Assembly (NCBI GenBank): GCA_016712595.1
Contig: JADJQT010000001.1
Span: 372,001-436,000 of the forward strand
Reading direction: 5' to 3'
Origin: Rhodospirillales bacterium
GTDB taxonomy: Bacteria; Pseudomonadota; Alphaproteobacteria; Rhodospirillales; Defluviicoccaceae
Length of the DNA stretch: 64,000 nt
Below, in pieces: positions 1-8,818 of this stretch. The position numbers and the translations under genes are program-made. The notes below the pieces were generated by a model that ran no database searches, was not told where the DNA came from, and was given only the letters and a program-made list of their open reading frames with translations. Position 1 is the stretch's first letter, and the number at the start of each line of letters is the position of its first letter.

Positions 1-2
1 AG

Positions 3-3000
3 CCGTTTGTCGCCGTGATCGGCGCTTCGGGCAGCGGAAAATCCTCGGTGGTGCGGGCGGGTCTGATTCCTCGCCTGCGCAAAGGCGAGGGAGCACAGGT
101 ATGGGACGCCCTGACCTTCGTGCCCGGCGATCGGCCGCTGATCAACCTTGCCGCCGCCCTGCTGCCGGCTCTTCAGGGCGACCTCAGTGAGGTCGACCGA
201 CTCGCCGAGATCGGTCGCCTCGCAGCCCACCTTGCCGACGGCACGGTGGGCCTGCGGGACGTCCTCGCCCGGGTGCTGGCGAAACAGCCGGGCACGGATC
301 GCCTGCTCTTATTCGTCGATCAGTGGGAGGAGCTTTACACGCTGTGTTCCGACGACGTCGTCCGGCGTGCGTTTATCGAGCATCTCCTGGGTGCAACGGC
401 GACGGATGCGGTCCACGTCGTCCTGACCCTGCGCGGAGACTTCGTCGGTCACGCGCTCGCCAGCCGGGAGCTCTCTGACCGGTTGCAGGACGCGGTGGTC
501 ACCGTCGGTCCGATGACCCGCGAAGAGCTGACGGAAACGATTACCCGGCCGGCGGAGCGTGTGGGGCTGGTCTTCGAAACAGGGCTCGTCGAAAGTATCC
601 TCGACGATGTTGGCGACGAGCCTGGCAACTTGCCGCTGCTCGAGTTCCTGCTCGAAGGGTTGTGGGCGGAACGGCGAGGGAACGTCCTCTGTTATGACGC
701 TTATCAGCGGCACGGGCGTGTCGCCGGCGCCATCGCTTACCGCGCCGAAGACGTGTTCGCGCGCACGTTAACCGAAGCCGAGCGCGAGGCCGCCCAACGC
801 TTGTTGATCCGTATGGTACGCCCCGGCGATGGCATGGAAGATACGCGCCGCCGGGCGGCTTTGCCCGAATCCGACGCGGTCGTGAATGCAACGATCCGCA
901 AACTGGCGGGAGAGCGCCTGGTCGTCACCGAAAGGAATTCGGGAACCGGCGAGGTCACGGTCGAACTGGCGCATGAAGCCCTGATCCGCGGCTGGCTCCG
1001 CCTGCGCGGCTGGGTCGATCAGGACCGCGAATTCCTGCGCACGCGCGAGCGGCTGGCCGCTCAGGCACGTTTGTGGGAGGCGGAAGGACGAAGCGTTGAC
1101 CGGCTCCTGCCACGCGGCCGCTGGTTGGTGGAGGGAGAGGACCTGCTTGCCAACCGACGCGCTGATCTGGAGCCGCTGCTCGTCACCTTTATCGAGGTCT
1201 CCGGCAAGGCAGCGCGCACCAACCAACGCCGGCGCCGGTGGGTGGTGCGCGGTGTTGTCGCGGCGATGGCGGTCATCACGATCATCGCCATCGCCGCCGG
1301 CCAAGCCGCCCACCGGCAACGGACGGAGGCCGAGCGCAATTTGGAGGTGGCGCAACGGGCGCAGTCGCGCGCGTTCGCGGCATTGGCCCAGTCCGAGCTG
1401 GAAATCGGATCGCCGGCGACGGCGCTGCGCGTGGCATTGGCGGCGGTCCCCGAGAACCTCGCCCATCCCGAGCGAGCCTACGTGCGCGAGGCGGAAGGAA
1501 CGATCGTGCATGGGCTCGGAGAACTGCGTGAGCGACGACGTTTTCAGCACGAAAAATTCGTCAGCTCCGTTGCGTTCAGTCCGGACGGGCGCACCCTCGC
1601 CACCGGGTCTTGGGACAAGGCGCGACTGTGGGATACGACGACCGGCAAGGAGATCGCCGCGCTGAGTGGCCACGAGAGCTTTGTGCTCTCGGTGGCGTTC
1701 AGTCCGGACGGGCGCACCCTTGCCACCGGCTCCTGGGACAATTCGGCGCGGTTATGGGACGTCGCGACGGGTAAAGAGACGCTGGTTCTCAATGGACACA
1801 CGAACTCGGTGCTCTCGGTGGCGTTCAGCCCCGACGGGCGCACGCTGGCGTCGGCCTCGTCGGACGGTACCGCCCGCCTATGGGATCTGGCGACGGGTGA
1901 GACCATCAAGACGCTCACCGGCCATACCGCGTCGGTCGCGTCCGTTGCCTTCAGTCCGGACGGAACGACCGTCGCCACCGCTTCCTTTGATGCGACAACG
2001 CGCCTTTGGGATGTCGCAACCGGCAAGCAACTCACCACGATCGGCGAAAACAAGGCGCCGATTTTATCCGTCGCCTTCAGTCCGGATGGTGAAATGCTGG
2101 CGACGGGCTCGTCCGATACCACCGCGCGGGTCTACGAGATCGCTACGGGCAAGCAGATTGCCGTCTTCGGCGAGCATGAAAAGTCCGTGCCGTCCGTCGC
2201 CTTCAGCCCGGATGGACGAACCCTGGTCACAAGTTCCGAGGACCGCACGGCGCGGCTCTGGGATATCGCCAGCGGCAAGGAAATCGCCGTTCTGCGCGGA
2301 CACGAGAATTCGGTGCTTGCGGTCGCGTTCAGCCCCGACGGGCAGTCGGTTGCGACCGGCTCATCGGATTATACCGCGCGCCTGTGGGACGTTGCGGCGA
2401 GCGCCGAAATCGTTGATTTCCGCGGCCATACAGCGCCCGTGCTGTCCGTTGCCTTCAGCCCCGACGGGCGGACGATCGCCACTGGATCGGAAGACAAGAC
2501 GGCCCGACTGTGGGACGTTGCGACGGGCAAGACGCTTGTGGTCTTTCGTGATCACGAGGATTGCGTTCCATCCGTTGCCTTCAGCCCGGATGGGCGGTTT
2601 TTGGCCACGGGCTCCTGGGACAAGACGGCGCGACTCTGGGAGGTGACGGGCCGGCCTGTTGCGACGTTCCGCGGCCACGATGACTTCGTCCTTTCCGTCG
2701 CGTTCAGCCCCGACGGACGACTGCTCGCCACGGGTTCCACGGATACGACGGCGCGGCTTTGGGAGGTCGCGACCGGCAAGCAGATTCTCGTTTTGCGCGG
2801 TCACGCGGCACCCGTGCTGTCCGTCGCCTTCAGTCCGGACGGACAGATGCTTGCCACGGGGTCGGCGGACAATACCGCGCGGCTTTGGGAGGTCGCGACC
2901 GGCAAGGAGGTCATTGCCCTGCGCGGTCACGACTATAACGTTCTGTCCGTTGCCTTCAGCCCCGACGGGCGGACGATCGCCACCGGTTCATCCGACAGCT

Positions 3001-3479
3001 CGGCACGCCTGTGGGAAATCAAGACAGGCAAAGAGATCGTCGCCTACCGCGAGCATGACGAATCTGTCACTTCCGTCGCACTGGCGCCGGACGGGCGAAC
3101 CCTGGCGAGTGGCTCGTGGGACAAGACGGCGCGTCTGTGGGACGTGATGAGTGGCAAGGAGATCGCCACGTTGCGCGGCCATCAGTTTTCGGTGCTGTCC
3201 GTCGCCATTAGCCCCGACGGCCGGATGCTGGCGAGCGGTTCCGGCGACAAGACGGCGCGCTTGTGGCCGGTCGGTCAGGGGTTGATCGACCTTGCCTGCG
3301 CTCGCGTGGAGAACCTGCCGCTCAGTGCCCATGCCAAGCAACGCTTCGGTATTGAGCACGAATGGTGCACGCCCGAAATTTCCGCCGCTCTGCGCGGTAG
3401 CCTCGGCGTTGGCGATCCGCCGACGGCCCCGGAAAGCCCCCCCGGCCGCATCGCCGTCCTCTCTGTCCAACCCAAGTGA
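3..3479 (+). CDS. nSTAND-type ATPase with 14 WD40 repeats (5' end outside window)
   Basis: The reading frame is open to the window edge, so the true start and any N-terminal effector domain lie upstream; the GTG at 15 sits inside the P-loop and is not a start. Walker A (GASGSGKSS) comes at once, and Walker B with the nSTAND1 signature (FVDQWEELYT) lies near residue 105 of the visible part. A basic stretch and one membrane helix follow near residues 410-430, then a short coiled segment. From about 1540 to 3280 there are 14 WD40 units of about 42 residues, each with SVAFSPDGR and ARLWD cores, enough for two seven-bladed propellers. Unit 1 and unit 9 are one residue short. The Cys-containing tail (ACARVENLPL, then HEWC) is typical of this class. 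Members are thought to be signalling or conflict-response switches, with the propeller as sensor. The specific function is unknown. Confidence 0.85.
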   Translation, partial: PFVAVIGASGSGKSSVVRAGLIPRLRKGEGAQVWDALTFVPGDRPLINLAAALLPALQGDLSEVDRLAEIGRLAAHLADGTVGLRDVLARVLAKQPGTDRLLLFVDQWEELYTLCSDDVVRRAFIEHLLGATATDAVHVVLTLRGDFVGHALASRELSDRLQDAVVTVGPMTREELTETITRPAERVGLVFETGLVESILDDVGDEPGNLPLLEFLLEGLWAERRGNVLCYDAYQRHGRVAGAIAYRAEDVFARTLTEAEREAAQRLLIRMVRPGDGMEDTRRRAALPESDAVVNATIRKLAGERLVVTERNSGTGEVTVELAHEALIRGWLRLRGWVDQDREFLRTRERLAAQARLWEAEGRSVDRLLPRGRWLVEGEDLLANRRADLEPLLVTFIEVSGKAARTNQRRRRWVVRGVVAAMAVITIIAIAAGQAAHRQRTEAERNLEVAQRAQSRAFAALAQSELEIGSPATALRVALAAVPENLAHPERAYVREAEGTIVHGLGELRERRRFQHEKFVSSVAFSPDGRTLATGSWDKARLWDTTTGKEIAALSGHESFVLSVAFSPDGRTLATGSWDNSARLWDVATGKETLVLNGHTNSVLSVAFSPDGRTLASASSDGTARLWDLATGETIKTLTGHTASVASVAFSPDGTTVATASFDATTRLWDVATGKQLTTIGENKAPILSVAFSPDGEMLATGSSDTTARVYEIATGKQIAVFGEHEKSVPSVAFSPDGRTLVTSSEDRTARLWDIASGKEIAVLRGHENSVLAVAFSPDGQSVATGSSDYTARLWDVAASAEIVDFRGHTAPVLSVAFSPDGRTIATGSEDKTARLWDVATGKTLVVFRDHEDCVPSVAFSPDGRFLATGSWDKTARLWEVTGRPVATFRGHDDFVLSVAFSPDGRLLATGSTDTTARLWEVATGKQILVLRGHAAPVLSVAFSPDGQMLATGSADNTARLWEVATGKEVIALRGHDYNVLSVAFSPDGRTIATGSSDSSARLWEIKTGKEIVAYREHDESVTSVALAPDGRTLASGSWDKTARLWDVMSGKEIATLRGHQFSVLSVAISPDGRMLASGSGDKTARLWPVGQGLIDLACARVENLPLSAHAKQRFGIEHEWCTPEISAALRGSLGVGDPPTAPESPPGRIAVLSVQPK

Positions 3480-3617
3480 CTTGCATCGATAGCGCGCGTC
3501 CGACGTGGGTCCACTCCATTTCGCACCACCGGGGTGATCGACACACTGCTTGGCCCTGTAATCGAACGGGCGATCCCAGCCGAGAGCAATCGCGCAGACC
3601 ATCGCTCGGCACGTCCG

Positions 3618-3646
3618 CTTGACCCCCGCAGAACATCGACCTACAT
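3618..3646 (+). promoter_or_regulatory. candidate RpoH (sigma-32) promoter of hslVU
   Basis: CTTG at 3618-3621 is followed after 18 bases by CCTACAT at 3640-3646. This agrees with the heat-shock pattern CTTG-N17/18-CYTATNT seen in alphaproteobacteria. A transcript would start near 3653, about 50 bases before the hslV ATG. hslVU is a classical heat-shock operon, which supports the assignment; the match was made by eye. Confidence 0.45.
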
Positions 3647-3702
3647 CGTCGCGTGGCTCGCACGACTGCGGGCGAAGGCAGCGGTTCTTGCGGGCGAGGG
3701 TA

Positions 3703-4251
3703 ATGGCAGCGGATAGCGCGAGCGTCTGGCATGGAACGACGATCCTTTGCGTACGGAAAGGCGATCGCGTGGTCATCGCTGGCGACGGTCAGGTCAGCCT
3801 CGGGAACACCGTCATAAAGTCAAATGCACGCAAAGTGCGTCGCTTGGGCGATGGCGGGGTCATCGCCGGCTTTGCCGGAGCGACCGCGGATGCGTTCACG
3901 TTGTTCGAGCGGCTCGAGGCCAAGCTCGAGCAATATCCGAAGCAACTCACCCGCGCTTGCGTCGAACTCGCCAAGGATTGGCGGACGGACCGCTTTCTTC
4001 GCCGGCTGGAGGCGATGATGGCGGTTGCGGATGCGTCGGTGTCCTTGGTGCTGACCGGCTCAGGCGACGTTCTCGAACCGGAGCATGGCCTGATCGGGAT
4101 CGGCTCGGGCGGCTCCTTCGCTTTTGCCGCCGCGCGCGCGATGATGGATCGAGACGACCTTGATGCCGAACAGGTGGCGAGGCGCGCCTTGGAAATTGCC
4201 GCCGATATCTGCGTGTTCACCAATCGCAATATAATTGTCGAGAGCTTATGA
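3703..4251 (+). CDS. hslV: ATP-dependent protease peptidase subunit HslV
   Basis: This is the proteolytic subunit of the HslVU (ClpQY) protease, an N-terminal-nucleophile threonine peptidase that forms a dodecamer capped by HslU hexamers in the cytoplasm. The ATG at 3703, preceded by GAGGG, gives 182 residues, the usual length; a longer in-frame start at 3619 would add an unrelated Arg-rich stretch. The short propeptide ends in WHG and exposes the catalytic Thr of the TTI motif, as in other alphaproteobacterial HslV proteins. The conserved segment VVIAGDGQVSLGNT follows. The stop overlaps the hslU start by four bases, so the two are translationally coupled. Confidence 0.96.
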   Translation: MAADSASVWHGTTILCVRKGDRVVIAGDGQVSLGNTVIKSNARKVRRLGDGGVIAGFAGATADAFTLFERLEAKLEQYPKQLTRACVELAKDWRTDRFLRRLEAMMAVADASVSLVLTGSGDVLEPEHGLIGIGSGGSFAFAAARAMMDRDDLDAEQVARRALEIAADICVFTNRNIIVESL

Positions 4252-5561
4252 CCAGTTTTACTCCGCGCGAGATCGTCTCAGAGCTTGATCGCCACATTGT
4301 CGGACAGAACGATGCCAAGCGTGCGGTGGCGATCGCTCTGCGCAACCGTTGGCGCCGGCAGCAGCTCGACGACGGCATGCGCCAGGAGGTCCTGCCGAAA
4401 AACATCTTGATGATCGGACCGACGGGGGTCGGCAAGACGGAGATTGCCAGGCGTCTCGCCAATCTGGCGCAGGCGCCGTTTCTTAAAGTCGAGGCAACCA
4501 AGTTCACCGAAGTCGGCTATGTCGGGCGCGATGTCGAGCAGATTGTCCGCGATCTCGTCGAGATCGCTATCCACATGACGCGCGAGAAGCTTCGCGAGCA
4601 GGTGGCCGCGAAGGCCGAACTCGCGGCGGAGGATCGGGTGATCACCGCGCTCGTCGGAGAGAACGCCGGAGCGGAAACGCGCGAGAAATTCCGGCGCATG
4701 CTGCGTTCAGGAGAACTGGACGACAAGGAGATCGAGATCCAGGTCGCCGATTCTTCCGGCATGCAACTGCCGACGTTCGACATCCCGGGTGTTCCCGGGG
4801 CGCAGATGGGAATGCTCAATCTTTCGGAGATGTTCTCCAAGGCGTTCGGTGGCGCACAGCGAAAAGCCAAGAAAATGACCGTGGCGCAATCGCATGACGT
4901 TCTGATCGCCGAGGAGGGTGACAAACTTCTCGACGAGGAGCGGGTGGTCAAGGAAGCGATCGACGCGGTCGAAAACCAAGGCATCGTTTTTCTCGACGAG
5001 ATCGACAAGATCACCGCGCGCTCGGAGCGCGTCGGCGCCGACGTCAGTCGTGAGGGCGTTCAGCGCGATCTGCTGCCGCTGATCGAAGGAACCATCGTGC
5101 CGACGAAGCGCGGCAATGTGAAAACAGACCACATTTTATTCATCGCCTCTGGCGCTTTTCATGTCGCCAAGCCATCGGACATGTTGCCCGAGCTGCAGGG
5201 ACGCCTGCCCATTCGCGTCGAACTGCAGGCTTTGACCCGCGACGACTTCGTGCGCATTCTCACCGAGCCGCAGGCGAGCCTGATCAAGCAGTATAAGGCC
5301 TTGTTGGCAACCGAGGACGTCAAACTCGACTTCGAGCCCGACGCGATCGAGGAAATCGCCACACTCGCCGCGGAAATCAATTCCGGCGTCGAAAATATCG
5401 GCGCACGGAGATTGCAAACGGTCATGGAAAAACTCGTCGAAGAGATCAGCTTCACCGCCTCTGAACGCTCGGGTGAAGAGATCACCATCACCAGCGAGGA
5501 CGTTCGCAACCGCGTCGGCGAACTGGCGAAGAACGCAGATCTTACAAAATTTATCCTCTAG
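4248..5561 (+). CDS. hslU: ATP-dependent protease ATPase subunit HslU
   Basis: AAA+ unfoldase of HslVU, 437 residues, full length. Walker A GPTGVGKT lies at residues 57-64 and Walker B (IVFLDEIDK) near residue 250. The inserted I-domain lies between them, and the C-terminal tail ends DLTKFIL, matching the C-terminal peptide that docks into HslV and activates it. The ATG overlaps the hslV stop (ATGA). The gene ends 261 bases before the next gene, with a hairpin in between. Confidence 0.97.
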   Translation: MTSFTPREIVSELDRHIVGQNDAKRAVAIALRNRWRRQQLDDGMRQEVLPKNILMIGPTGVGKTEIARRLANLAQAPFLKVEATKFTEVGYVGRDVEQIVRDLVEIAIHMTREKLREQVAAKAELAAEDRVITALVGENAGAETREKFRRMLRSGELDDKEIEIQVADSSGMQLPTFDIPGVPGAQMGMLNLSEMFSKAFGGAQRKAKKMTVAQSHDVLIAEEGDKLLDEERVVKEAIDAVENQGIVFLDEIDKITARSERVGADVSREGVQRDLLPLIEGTIVPTKRGNVKTDHILFIASGAFHVAKPSDMLPELQGRLPIRVELQALTRDDFVRILTEPQASLIKQYKALLATEDVKLDFEPDAIEEIATLAAEINSGVENIGARRLQTVMEKLVEEISFTASERSGEEITITSEDVRNRVGELAKNADLTKFIL

Positions 5562-5681
5562 GCTTTAACGGCATTCAGCTTCTGGCGCGGGGGGCTGCCG
5601 CGGGCGGCGGGATTGTCTGATCGCCAAAGCCGCGTGATCCGAGGCGAGGGACCGGGAACCGGCGAACGATTGTGTTGCGCG

Positions 5682-5702
5682 ATCGCGGGAGGGCCCCGCG
5701 AT
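5682..5702 (+). terminator. candidate hairpin downstream of hslU
   Basis: ATCGCGGG (5682-5689) pairs perfectly with CCCGCGAT (5695-5702) around a five-base loop. No T-run follows, so intrinsic termination is uncertain. The rest of 5562-5822 shows no credible gene. Confidence 0.3.
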
Positions 5703-5822
5703 GGTACGAGCCGCCGGCACCGCCATAACCGCTTGCAGTGCCCATTATATGCATGATTGCTAAAGGACGGATAGCGCAATAGTCTGAAGGCGGTCTTGTC
5801 CTTCGGCGAGTAGAGCGGTCAT

Positions 5823-6260
5823 ATGGTTGGATCGGCGATTTTGTCGGCTTTAGCGGGCGGAAGCCTCATCGGCCTCGCCGCCGTGGTGCTCATGCTGTCG
5901 TCAGGCCGCGTTCTCGGGGTTTCCGGAATCGTCGGCGGTCTGGCCCGTGCCCCAGCGGGGGATATCGCCTGGCGCATCGCCTTTCTCGCCGGGCTCATCG
6001 CAGGCCCAATACTCGTGCCGGTTTTTGGCGGATCGCAGCCGGCAGTTCATCTCGCGGCGCCTCCGGCTCTCGTTATTGTGGCCGGTGCGCTGGTCGGCTT
6101 CGGCAGCCGTCTCGGCAGTGGATGCACCAGCGGGCATGGTGTCTGTGGCCTCGCCCGCGGATCGCGGCGTTCGTTCGTTGCAACCGCGACATTCATGGCG
6201 GTTGCCGCGGCGATCGTCTTCCTGACGCAGCATGTGTTCAGCGGTGGGGTGAGCGGATGA
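5823..6260 (+). CDS. YeeE/YedE family membrane protein, first half of a split transporter
   Basis: A 145-residue hydrophobic protein with about four membrane segments. It carries the family hallmark GSGCTSGHGVCGL near residues 98-110, whose cysteine is thought to handle thiosulfate or persulfide sulfur during import (TsuA/YeeE family, Pfam sulf_transp). Single-chain members are about 350 residues; here the two halves are separate genes and this is the N-terminal type. Its stop overlaps the next ATG (ATGA), so both halves are made together. Substrate is inferred as thiosulfate or another sulfur species. Confidence 0.85.
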   Translation: MVGSAILSALAGGSLIGLAAVVLMLSSGRVLGVSGIVGGLARAPAGDIAWRIAFLAGLIAGPILVPVFGGSQPAVHLAAPPALVIVAGALVGFGSRLGSGCTSGHGVCGLARGSRRSFVATATFMAVAAAIVFLTQHVFSGGVSG

Positions 6261-6772
6261 TCCGGATCGCGACGGCTGTGCTCGCCGGTCTGTTGTTCGG
6301 GGCGGGGTTGGCGCTTTCGGGCATGATCGATCCAGCGGTCGTTCTGGCTTTTCTCGATCTCGGCGGGATCGGCGACGGAAGGTGGAATCCGTCGCTGGCG
6401 TTTGTTATGGCGGGCGCGGTCATCGTTGCCGGGCTCGGCTATCACCTGATCTTTCGCTGCCGCCGGACGCCGTTGTTCGCGTCGTCGTTTCAACTCTCCG
6501 CCACCCGGACCGTTGAATCGCGACTAATCACCGGAGCTGCCCTCTTCGGGCTCGGCTGGGGGCTCGCTGGCTACTGCCCCGGCCCGGCGATCGCCGGCCT
6601 TGGCCTCGCATCCACCCGGACCTGGTTGTTTGTCGCGGCGATGCTGGCGGGCATGGGGTTGTTCGAGCTGGCCGCGCACTGGATCACGCGACCGAGCCAT
6701 CATCCGCGATCCTGTTTGCCGGCTTCCGACGCGTCGACCACGCGATCCGCGGGGCGAAAAGCGGGGCGATAG
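6257..6772 (+). CDS. YeeE/YedE family membrane protein, second half
   Basis: 171 residues starting MIRIATAVLAG at the ATG that overlaps the previous stop. It has about four membrane helices and the conserved WGLAGYCPGPA motif near residue 97, the second cysteine signature of the family. It should form the functional sulfur-compound transporter with the preceding protein. The last 30 residues are hydrophilic and variable. An in-frame upstream start at 6122 is rejected because it would lie fully inside the first gene. Confidence 0.83.
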   Translation: MIRIATAVLAGLLFGAGLALSGMIDPAVVLAFLDLGGIGDGRWNPSLAFVMAGAVIVAGLGYHLIFRCRRTPLFASSFQLSATRTVESRLITGAALFGLGWGLAGYCPGPAIAGLGLASTRTWLFVAAMLAGMGLFELAAHWITRPSHHPRSCLPASDASTTRSAGRKAGR

Positions 6773-6911
6773 GCACCTATCGCAGCGTTCTCCGTGCACG
6801 GACGCGATAAACCCGCTAAAAAGCGTCGCAGATAATTTTGCTCGGGATCGTGGGAGGGCGGGCGCTGTCATCCGGGCGCCGCTGTTCTCAAGCGGAAAAG
6901 GCAACAAAGCC

Positions 6912-8705
6912 ATGACGACGTACGCAGCACCGATTCGTGACATCCGGTTTGTGCTCGAGAACCTGTGTGCCTTGGAGGACGTATCGGCTCTGCCCGGCCT
7001 CGAGGAAGCAGCGCCGGACTTGGTGTTCGCCGTTCTCGACGAGGCGGACAAGTTCGCCTCCGGAGTCCTCGCGCCGCTCAATCAGCAAGGCGATCATCAA
7101 GGCTCTCGTCTCGTCGATGGCGCCGTGCGGACGCCTGAAGGCTGGCGCGACGCCTACGCGTCGTTTGCCGAGGGCGGCTGGAATGGCGCGGTCTTCGATG
7201 TCGAGTACGGCGGCATGGGGTTGCCCTGGCTGGTCAACGCCGCCATTCAGGAAATGATGCACGCCGCCAATATGGCGTTCGCCTTGTGCCCGATGCTCAC
7301 GCAAGGGGCGATCGAGGCCCTGGTCTTCAATGCCTCGGACGATCTCAAGGCGCGCTATCTGCCGAAGATGGTTTCCGGCGAATGGACCGGGACGATGAAC
7401 CTGACCGAAGCCGGGGCCGGCTCGGATCTTGGCGCGGTACGGACCCGCGCGGAACGCAGCGGCGATCACTATCTGATCTCTGGCCAGAAGATCTTCATCA
7501 CCTACGGTGATCACGATCTCACCGAGAACATCATTCACCTTGTCTTGGCGCGCACGCCGGATGCCCCTCCGGGAGTCAAGGGCATCTCCCTGTTCGCCGT
7601 TCCGAAGATGATGGCGGGCGAAAACGGCACGCCGGGCAAACCCAACGACGTGGCTTGCGTTTCGCTCGAACACAAGCTCGGCATCCACGCGAGCCCGACG
7701 GCGGTACTCGCCTTCGGCGATCACGGTGGCGCCGTCGGCTACCTCGTTGGCGAAGAAAACCGCGGCCTCGAATACATGTTCGTGATGATGAACATGGCCC
7801 GCCTGGTCGTCGGCATTCAGGGGCTGGGCGTTTCCGAACGGGCCTACCAGCAGGCGCTGCAATACGCGCGCGAGCGCATCCAGGGACCGCCGGCGGGAAC
7901 CGATCCGAAACAGCGCCTGCCGATTTTTGATCATCCGGACGTCCGCCGGATGCTGATGACGATGAAGGCGTATACCGAGGCAATGCGCGCGGTGGCGCTG
8001 ACCGCCGCGCGTTCGATCGACTTCGCCCACCGGGATACCGACGCGGCCCGCAAGGCGTATCACCAGGGGCGCGCGGACCTGTTGACGCCGATCGTCAAGG
8101 GCTGGCTGACGGAGATGTCGGTCGAACTCACCTCGCTGGCGGTGCAGGTCCATGGCGGAATGGGCTACGTCGAGGAAACCGGCGTGGCGCAGCACTTCCG
8201 CGACGCACGGATCACGACGATCTATGAGGGCACGACGGCCATCCAGGCAAACGATCTCGTCGGCCGCAAAATTATCCGCGATAAGGGCAAAGCAGTCGGC
8301 GTGCTTCTTGACGAGATGCGCCAGCTCGATAGCGAACTGGCCACCAATGCGAACGCCGCTTGTGCGGCGATGCGTGGGCCGCTTGCGAGCAGCATCGATG
8401 CCTTGGCAAAGGTGGTCGACTGGCTGCTTGGTGACGCGTCCCGCGATCCGCGTCTGCCGGCCGGTGCCGCGTGCAACGTGCTGAAGATGGCCGGGATCGT
8501 CATCGGCGGCTATCAGATGGCACGGGCGGCGGTCTCGGCGCGCGGTCGGCTCGATGCCGGTGACGGTGATCCGCGCTTTCTTGAAGCCAAGATCGCGACA
8601 GCGACGTTTTACGCCGAGCAGATTCTGCCGCAGGCCGGGGCACTACTGCCGATCATCGTCGATGGTACGTCGTCGATCATGGCACTCCAGGATGATCAGT
8701 TCTGA
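6912..8705 (+). CDS. acyl-CoA dehydrogenase, DmdC/AcdA type
   Basis: 597 residues from the ATG at 6912. This is longer than short-chain acyl-CoA dehydrogenases (about 380) and matches the roughly 600-residue class that includes 3-methylmercaptopropionyl-CoA dehydrogenase DmdC. The N-terminus MTTYAAPIRDIRFVL and the segments NLTEAGAGSDLGAVRT (FAD/substrate site), HGGMGYVEETG and YEGTTAIQANDL are typical. The C-terminal extra domain runs from about residue 460. It oxidises an acyl-CoA and passes electrons to ETF; the ETF-ubiquinone oxidoreductase gene follows 113 bases downstream. Which acyl-CoA is used cannot be read from the sequence. A longer frame open from 6600 overlaps the previous gene and is not used. 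Confidence 0.92.
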   Translation: MTTYAAPIRDIRFVLENLCALEDVSALPGLEEAAPDLVFAVLDEADKFASGVLAPLNQQGDHQGSRLVDGAVRTPEGWRDAYASFAEGGWNGAVFDVEYGGMGLPWLVNAAIQEMMHAANMAFALCPMLTQGAIEALVFNASDDLKARYLPKMVSGEWTGTMNLTEAGAGSDLGAVRTRAERSGDHYLISGQKIFITYGDHDLTENIIHLVLARTPDAPPGVKGISLFAVPKMMAGENGTPGKPNDVACVSLEHKLGIHASPTAVLAFGDHGGAVGYLVGEENRGLEYMFVMMNMARLVVGIQGLGVSERAYQQALQYARERIQGPPAGTDPKQRLPIFDHPDVRRMLMTMKAYTEAMRAVALTAARSIDFAHRDTDAARKAYHQGRADLLTPIVKGWLTEMSVELTSLAVQVHGGMGYVEETGVAQHFRDARITTIYEGTTAIQANDLVGRKIIRDKGKAVGVLLDEMRQLDSELATNANAACAAMRGPLASSIDALAKVVDWLLGDASRDPRLPAGAACNVLKMAGIVIGGYQMARAAVSARGRLDAGDGDPRFLEAKIATATFYAEQILPQAGALLPIIVDGTSSIMALQDDQF

Positions 8706-8716
8706 CGACGTTTTCC

Positions 8717-8734
8717 CGGGCCGCTTGCGGCCCG
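8717..8734 (+). other. GC-rich hairpin between acyl-CoA dehydrogenase and ETF-QO
   Basis: CGGGCCGC and GCGGCCCG form a tight inverted repeat eleven bases after the dehydrogenase stop. There is no T-run. It may limit read-through or stabilise the upstream mRNA. Confidence 0.25.
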
Positions 8735-8818
8735 CGGGCGCTGCCCTTTCCGGGGAGGGGCATCCGTTCCGTCACGGGCGCCGAACTCCCCGGCAACACG
8801 GGGTAGGGAACGGAAACG

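Noticed and set aside
1540..3280. Regular 126-base repeats as a possible CRISPR or satellite array
   Set aside because: They are in frame and encode WD40 units. The 27-base-periodic repeats at 10.7-11.7 kb are likewise coding (RTX). No true CRISPR array was seen.
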